Under the pieces are notes generated by a model. The model made no database searches and was not told the origin of the DNA. It saw only the letters and a program-made list of their open reading frames with translations. A DNA stretch of 64,000 bases from an uncultured Subdoligranulum sp. (lineage in GTDB: Bacteria; Bacillota; Clostridia; Oscillospirales; Ruminococcaceae): assembly GCF_963931595.1 (NCBI RefSeq), contig NZ_OZ007030.1, positions 2,844,481-2,908,480 on the forward strand, given 5' to 3'. The number at the start of each line of letters is the position of its first letter. Positions within the stretch are counted from its first letter, which is position 1. The position numbers were made by a program, and so were the translations under genes. This document shows positions 59,909-64,000 of the stretch, in pieces.

Positions 59909-61107
59909 CGCTCTTCTGGTGGGAACTGAAAAAGATTTTACGCCGCCGGATGACCCGTCTTTTGCTGGTGCTCTGTCTCGCCTTTGCGGCGGTGGGACCG
60001 CTGACGCTGGGCTTTGCCAACCTGGGCTTCGGCACCGACGTGGAGGCACCCACCTGGGAGGCCCGGGCCTGCATTGTGCAGGCCACCGCCGATGCCGGGG
60101 CCTGGCAGGGACCGCTGACCCCGGCGGTGCTCAAAGCCGCCCGGGCGGACTGCCGCGCCGTGGTGGAAAGCCAGGGGACGGTGGACGGCCAGGCCGCCTT
60201 TGTGCAGGGGAACATCCTTTACACGGCGGCGGAGGTGTTCACCGACAGCGGCTGCATTTCCTGGGAAAACTGGCCCGCCAAAATGACCGCCCTGGAGGAC
60301 GGCGCCCTGGACCGGTTCTATGATCTCTGGCAGGAAAACACCCGGCGGCAGATCGAGGCCGCCCCCGACGACAAGCAGGCCCTGCTGACGGCGCTGCGGG
60401 ACCGGGTGGCGCTGCCCTTCACCTACGACTGGGTGGCGGGGCACAAGGCGGTCCTCTCGGCGCTGGGCAACGTGATCTACCTGGTGGGGCTGCTGCTCTG
60501 CGTCGGGGTGGTGCCCCTTTTCTGCAGTGAGCTGCGCACCGGGGTCTTCCCGGTGAGCCACTGCGCCCGCTGCGGCCGGGGAAAACTGACCGCCGCCAAG
60601 CTGGCCGCCGCCCTGGCCTTTGCCGGGGGCGGGTTCGCCCTCTGCATGGCTGTGTTCATGGGGGTGCAGCTGGCCATGTTCGGCGCCCGGGGCCTCTCCG
60701 CCTCGCTGCAGATCGCCGACAGCCGAAGCCTTTTCCCCCTGACCCTGGGCCAGACCGAAGCCCTGCTGCTGGCCGCCGGGCTGCTCTCCTGTATGGCGGG
60801 AGCCGCCCTGGCTGCCGCCCTCTCCGCTGCCTTTGCGGGGGAATTTCCCGCCCTGGCCGCCCTGGTGGGGGTGCTGGTGCTGCTGCGGGCGCTGTCCGGC
60901 CTGCTGTCCGCCGGCGGGTCGCTGGCCTTTCTGGCCCGGGCCGTGCCCTTCCAGACCACGCTGGCGGATTTCACCGGCAACGCCCTGGTCACCCTGCCCG
61001 GCGGAACCGTGCTGCCCGCGGGGCTCTACCCCCTGGCCGTCCTGCCTCTCTGGCTGGTGGCGCTGCTGCCCCTGGCCGCCCGCGGCTATCTCCGCCGCCG
61101 GATGTGA
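59905..61107 (+). CDS. ABC-2-type membrane permease subunit
   Basis: The protein has 400 residues. The N-terminus FWWELKKILRRRMTRLLLVL is followed by a long extracytoplasmic part (about 45-180) and six C-terminal helices, the ABC-2 plan. It shares its layout and its start (WELKKIL) with the next gene, so the two arose by duplication and probably form the membrane heterodimer. Confidence 0.8.
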   Translation: MTLFWWELKKILRRRMTRLLLVLCLAFAAVGPLTLGFANLGFGTDVEAPTWEARACIVQATADAGAWQGPLTPAVLKAARADCRAVVESQGTVDGQAAFVQGNILYTAAEVFTDSGCISWENWPAKMTALEDGALDRFYDLWQENTRRQIEAAPDDKQALLTALRDRVALPFTYDWVAGHKAVLSALGNVIYLVGLLLCVGVVPLFCSELRTGVFPVSHCARCGRGKLTAAKLAAALAFAGGGFALCMAVFMGVQLAMFGARGLSASLQIADSRSLFPLTLGQTEALLLAAGLLSCMAGAALAAALSAAFAGEFPALAALVGVLVLLRALSGLLSAGGSLAFLARAVPFQTTLADFTGNALVTLPGGTVLPAGLYPLAVLPLWLVALLPLAARGYLRRRM

Positions 61108-61122
61108 TGAAAGGAGCCCCTT

Positions 61123-62343
61123 ATGAGCCTTTACCGCTGGGAACTGAAAAAGATCCTGGGCCGCCGCGCCGCCCGGCTGGCCCTCGCCCTCATCCTCCTC
61201 TGGACCGTGGCGGGCACCCTGGTGAACGTCTATGTGAACAACGGCTACACCATCTCCAACGACCTGCCCCGGGTCTCCGGCCCCGAAGAGATCGCCAACC
61301 AGCTGGCCTGGGCGGAGCGGTGGCGGGGACCCCTCACGGGGGAGAAGCTGGCCCAGGCCCAGGGCGTCATCTACGACTTCTACCACGACCCCGCCAACCG
61401 CACCCCCGACGGCAACGTGGATTTTGACGGCTGGGTGCAGACCATCCGGCCCATGGGCGGCATGGGGTATACCCTCTCGGACATAGCCGCCGCGGTGTAC
61501 GACTATCCTTATGCCGAGGCCACCGAGCTGGAACCCCACAGGCTGCTGAACTACTACGACGACTGGGCCGCCGCCGTGACCCGCTGGCTGGACAGCCAGT
61601 TCGACGACCCCGCCGACCGGGCCGTTTTTGAGGCCCAGGAGGCCGGGGTGCGGACCCCCTTCCAGTTTGACTGGTACGGCGGACAGTTCACCGTGCTGGA
61701 GACTTTCCGGGATATCCTCATCGGGGTGTGTCTTTTGCTGGGCATTGCCCTGGCGCCGGTCTTTTCCGACGAGGTGCAGTCCGGCGTGCTGGCAGTGAGC
61801 CACTGCACCCGCCGCGGACGCCGCCGTCTGGCCCTGGCCAAGCTGGCCGCCGCCCTCACGGTAGCCGCCCTGGTGTGGTGCGTGGTGGCCGCCCTGCTGG
61901 TGGCGGGGCAGCTCTTCTTCTTCGGCACCCGGGGACTGGACTGTCCCATCCAGCTGTTCAAACCCCTGGCCACCGCGCCCCTCACCTTCGGCGACTGCGA
62001 ACGGTTCGCCCTGGTCCTGGGGCTGGCCTGCTGTCTCGGCACCGCGGGCATCACGGCGGGGGTGTCGGGGCTGCTGGGGTCCAACTTCGCCGCCATGGCG
62101 GTGGTCTTCGGGCTGCTGGTGCTCCAGCCCATGTTCGCCGGGATGCTGCCGGATTTCTGGCGGCAGCTGGTGGGGCTGATGCCCACGGCGGTGGATTTCT
62201 ACGATCTGTTCTGCCAGAATCTTTACCACTTCGGCCCGCTGCGCCTCTGGTCGCCCCTGGCCCAGCTGGCCGCCCAGCCGCTGTGGGTGGCGGTGATGAT
62301 GCCGGCGGCAGGGGTGTTTTATGTGCGCAGACAGGTGCGCTGA
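61123..62343 (+). CDS. ABC-2-type membrane permease subunit
   Basis: The protein has 406 residues. It begins YRWELKKILGRRAARLALAL, has an outer domain with NGYTISNDLPRVSG and six C-terminal helices including VLAVSHCTRRGRRRLALAKL, closely matching the preceding subunit (PVSHCARCGRGKLTAAKL). Last gene of the sigma-factor operon. The ribosome site is AAAGGAG. Confidence 0.8.
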   Translation: MSLYRWELKKILGRRAARLALALILLWTVAGTLVNVYVNNGYTISNDLPRVSGPEEIANQLAWAERWRGPLTGEKLAQAQGVIYDFYHDPANRTPDGNVDFDGWVQTIRPMGGMGYTLSDIAAAVYDYPYAEATELEPHRLLNYYDDWAAAVTRWLDSQFDDPADRAVFEAQEAGVRTPFQFDWYGGQFTVLETFRDILIGVCLLLGIALAPVFSDEVQSGVLAVSHCTRRGRRRLALAKLAAALTVAALVWCVVAALLVAGQLFFFGTRGLDCPIQLFKPLATAPLTFGDCERFALVLGLACCLGTAGITAGVSGLLGSNFAAMAVVFGLLVLQPMFAGMLPDFWRQLVGLMPTAVDFYDLFCQNLYHFGPLRLWSPLAQLAAQPLWVAVMMPAAGVFYVRRQVR

Positions 62344-62594
62344 TACCTCAAAGAGGAGGTTCGGATTCAGCGGCTGCGCCGCGTCTCCTGCACCTCCCCT
62401 TTGGATTCCCACCGTCGCGCCCGAACCCGTTCTCATGCCGCAGGCGGCGACTCGAACGGGCCCGGACGCTCTCAAAGTATCGCCCTCGTCGGCACATGTC
62501 CGCCGAGGGCGATGGTTTTGAAATTCCGCGACCAAAAGGTTGGAGTAGGGGCGGGCTACAGGCGATTACTCCCATAGCCCATTTCCGATTATCC

Positions 62595-62673
62595 GTAGGG
62601 CGGGGATTTATCCCCGCCGCGGGGTGTTGCCGTTACCGCCAGATTGTCCGGCGGGGTCAAGACCCCGCCCTAC
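62595..62673. repeat. Nested inverted repeat, MITE/REP-like
   Basis: GTAGGGCGGGG (left) and CCCCGCCCTAC (right) are outer arms 79 bp apart; each continues into a hairpin (CGGGGATTTATCCCCG and CGGGGTCAAGACCCCG). This is the pattern of a short non-autonomous repeat. Confidence 0.6.
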
Positions 62674-62723
62674 AGCCATCGGGAACAGACAAATTCCCGG
62701 GTTACAATGTTGGAATTTCTTTG

Positions 62724-62749
62724 CCTACTTTCTTTGCAAAGAAAGTAGG
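62724..62749. repeat. 26-bp perfect palindrome
   Basis: The arm CCTACTTTCTTTG reads the same on both strands. A partial third copy (GTAAAGAAAGTAGG) lies immediately downstream (about 62750-62764). Confidence 0.6.
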
Positions 62750-62865
62750 TGTAAAGAAAGTAGGGGGACTTGTCATTTCAGAGGGTGGCATGGTATCATA
62801 AAGGCAACAGAAGACCGGCGCCGGGCTGTGCGGCTGCGGCGCCCTGCACCCAAGGAGGTTGCCTC

Positions 62866-63456
62866 ATGAAACGAATCATCACCATCGGCCGGGAATTCGG
62901 CGCCGGCGGCGGCCAGCTGGGCCGCGAGCTGGCCCGGGAACTGGGCATCGCCTACTATGACCGCGACATCATCCTGCGCACCGCCAAGGCCAGCGCCCAC
63001 TTAAGCCCCGAACAGGTGCGCCGCTGGGACGAGCGGGTGCCCCACGAGTTCGGCTTCACCCAGAGCCTGTTCAACTTCTACGACCGCCCCTTAAGCGAAG
63101 AACTGTGGAACGCCCAGGTGAAGGCCATCCGGGAACTGGCCGACAAGGAAAGCTGCGTACTGGTGGGCCGCAACGCCGACTACATCCTGCGGGAATTCGA
63201 CCACTGCCTGCGGGTCTTCATCCACGCCGACCGCAACTGGCGGCTGGCCCACATGCAGACCCTCATGCCCGACACCCCGCTGGAACAGCTGGAAGCGGAC
63301 ATGGATTCCGCCGACCGCGCCCGGCGCAACTACTGCACCAAGCACACCGGCCAGGTCTACGGCGACAGCCGCAACTACGACCTGACCCTCTGCACCAGCA
63401 AACTGGGTCTGGACAAGGCGCTGGAGATTCTTTTGTGCGCAGCACGGAATCTGTAA
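62866..63456 (+). CDS. Cytidylate kinase-like protein
   Basis: The protein has 196 residues. The P-loop region reads ITIGREFGAGGGQLGRELAR, which matches cytidylate_kin2-type proteins more than Cmk proper, and YYDRDIILRTA with VLVGRNADYIL completes the fold. Phosphorylation of a nucleotide is likely but the substrate may differ from CMP. AAGGAGG is the ribosome site. Confidence 0.8.
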   Translation: MKRIITIGREFGAGGGQLGRELARELGIAYYDRDIILRTAKASAHLSPEQVRRWDERVPHEFGFTQSLFNFYDRPLSEELWNAQVKAIRELADKESCVLVGRNADYILREFDHCLRVFIHADRNWRLAHMQTLMPDTPLEQLEADMDSADRARRNYCTKHTGQVYGDSRNYDLTLCTSKLGLDKALEILLCAARNL

Positions 63457-63506
63457 GAAAAATCGACTCAAAACTTAAAAAAAGAAACCCAAAACGCCGT
63501 TACAGC

Positions 63507-63534
63507 TTGACTTTCCTTAGAAAACTGGTATAAT
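63507..63534 (+). promoter_or_regulatory. Promoter of the amino-acid-binding protein
   Basis: TTGACT, 16 bp, TATAAT. The 130-base leader that follows has hairpins (GGCGATAGCA/TGCTATTGCT followed by CTTTTTG, and CGGCCGCGGGCCG), so attenuation is possible. Confidence 0.6.
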
Positions 63535-63667
63535 AGGAAAGTACGATGTATGGGAACTATCAAGGGCGATAGCATCCGTATTGGATTGCTATTGCTCTTT
63601 TTGTTTACGTCCCCGCATCGGATGCGGCCGCGGGCCGCAGATATTATAGAGAGAGGACGAGAACACT

Positions 63668-64000
63668 ATGAAAAAATTGCTTGCTTTTGGTATGGCTGCC
63701 ATGATGGCTTTGTCTCTGGCTGCCTGCGGCGGCGCCGCTTCTTCCAGCGAGGCTGCTTCCAGTGAGGCCGCCTCCTCCAGCGAGGCCGCTTCCACCGCCG
63801 AGACCGCCGGTTCCGACAAGACCTGGGTCATCGCCACCGATACCGTTTTCAAACCCTTTGAATACACCGACGCCAACGGCGACTTCGTGGGCATCGACGT
63901 GGATATCCTGGCGGCCATCGCCGAGGACCAGGGCTTCCAGTATGAGCTGAAGAGCCTGGGCTGGGACAGCGCCATCGCTGCCTGCCAGGCCGGCCAGGCG
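63668..64000 (+). CDS. Amino-acid ABC transporter substrate-binding lipoprotein, 3' end outside window
   Basis: The first 111 codons are present. The lipoprotein signal is MKKLLAFGMAAMMALSLAAC with lipidated Cys20, followed by a Ser/Ala/Glu repeat linker (EAASSSEAAS). The mature domain starts WVIATDTVFKPFEYTDANGD and VGIDVDILAAIA, the SBP_bac_3 signature for polar amino acids. GAGAGAGGA precedes the ATG. The permease and ATPase genes should lie to the right of the window. Confidence 0.85.
   Translation, partial: MKKLLAFGMAAMMALSLAACGGAASSSEAASSEAASSSEAASTAETAGSDKTWVIATDTVFKPFEYTDANGDFVGIDVDILAAIAEDQGFQYELKSLGWDSAIAACQAGQA

Larger units (their letters stand above)
62344..62865. other. Repeat-rich intergenic region
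   Basis: A 522-bp region without a credible gene. It contains GC-rich short palindromes, a nested inverted repeat (62595-62673), a 26-bp perfect palindrome (62724-62749) and a weak promoter (TTGTCA, 18 bp, TATCAT near 62770-62799) for the next gene. Confidence 0.5.

Noticed and set aside
59938..62535. An 865-codon minus-strand frame opposite the permease genes
   Set aside because: Gly/Gln/His-rich shadow over two membrane proteins with good ribosome sites on the plus strand.
63550..63765. A 71-codon frame before and across the start of the amino-acid-binding protein
   Set aside because: It begins in the leader without a ribosome site and overlaps the signal-peptide coding sequence in another frame.

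Overview
The window looks like a Gram-positive gut anaerobe of the Clostridia, most likely Oscillospiraceae (Faecalibacterium, Gemmiger or Subdoligranulum-like). This is inferred from GC-rich codon use in the right half, AAGGAGG ribosome sites, GHKL/LytTR signalling, a permuted GH3 enzyme, a GPH sugar transporter, and DUF3793, DUF6110 and MobV-type genes. No rRNA, tRNA or CRISPR array was recognised.

Bases 1-36,600 are a mosaic of mobile-element remains and cargo. At the left edge is an AT-rich gene for a membrane-anchored zinc-ribbon protein with a caspase/CHAT-like His/Cys pair; its C-terminus lies outside the window. Then come a DUF6076-like gene, a broken RepA fragment, a TetR/CPBP-protease pair and a chimeric ORF joining a sigma-factor fragment to the tail of a mobilisation gene. 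That tail recurs 18,987 bp downstream, so two 324-bp direct repeats bracket a metal-homeostasis island. The island carries an XRE-AraC fusion regulator, a two-subunit ABC exporter-fold transporter, TetR, two methyltransferases, a ZIP transporter, CsoR with a CPC-type P1B ATPase, an HMA chaperone, a DtxR-family repressor, DUF3793, flavodoxin, an AraC regulator, DUF6219/DUF6110 genes, a P1B ATPase with an unusual FSC motif, and two cupins. Five near-identical 18-bp palindromes (RGTTAGCNNNCGCTAACC) lie at promoters of the ABC, ZIP, methyltransferase and DUF3793/flavodoxin units and outline an iron- or manganese-type DtxR regulon.

Bases 24,680-28,410 are an AT-rich, probably foreign, three-gene peptide cluster. 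A 64-residue precursor has cysteine at every fourth position through its core. It is followed by a radical SAM/SPASM maturase and a UvrA-like double ABC ATPase. This is the best candidate for an undescribed system. A frameshifted membrane gene, a two-component system with an FtsX-type ABC transporter, and an XRE plus large serine recombinase pair follow.

Bases 36,600-64,000 look more chromosomal. In order they hold a carbohydrate ABC importer without its ATPase, a TetR-controlled YhgE/Pip protein, an S41 peptidase, a GHKL/LytTR two-component system divergent from a glycan operon (permuted GH3, small membrane protein, GH2, GPH transporter), a 5'-truncated membrane glucosyltransferase, a PNPOx-like flavoprotein, a sigma factor/membrane protein/ABC transporter operon, a repeat-rich intergenic region, a cytidylate-kinase-like gene and the start of an amino-acid-binding lipoprotein gene.
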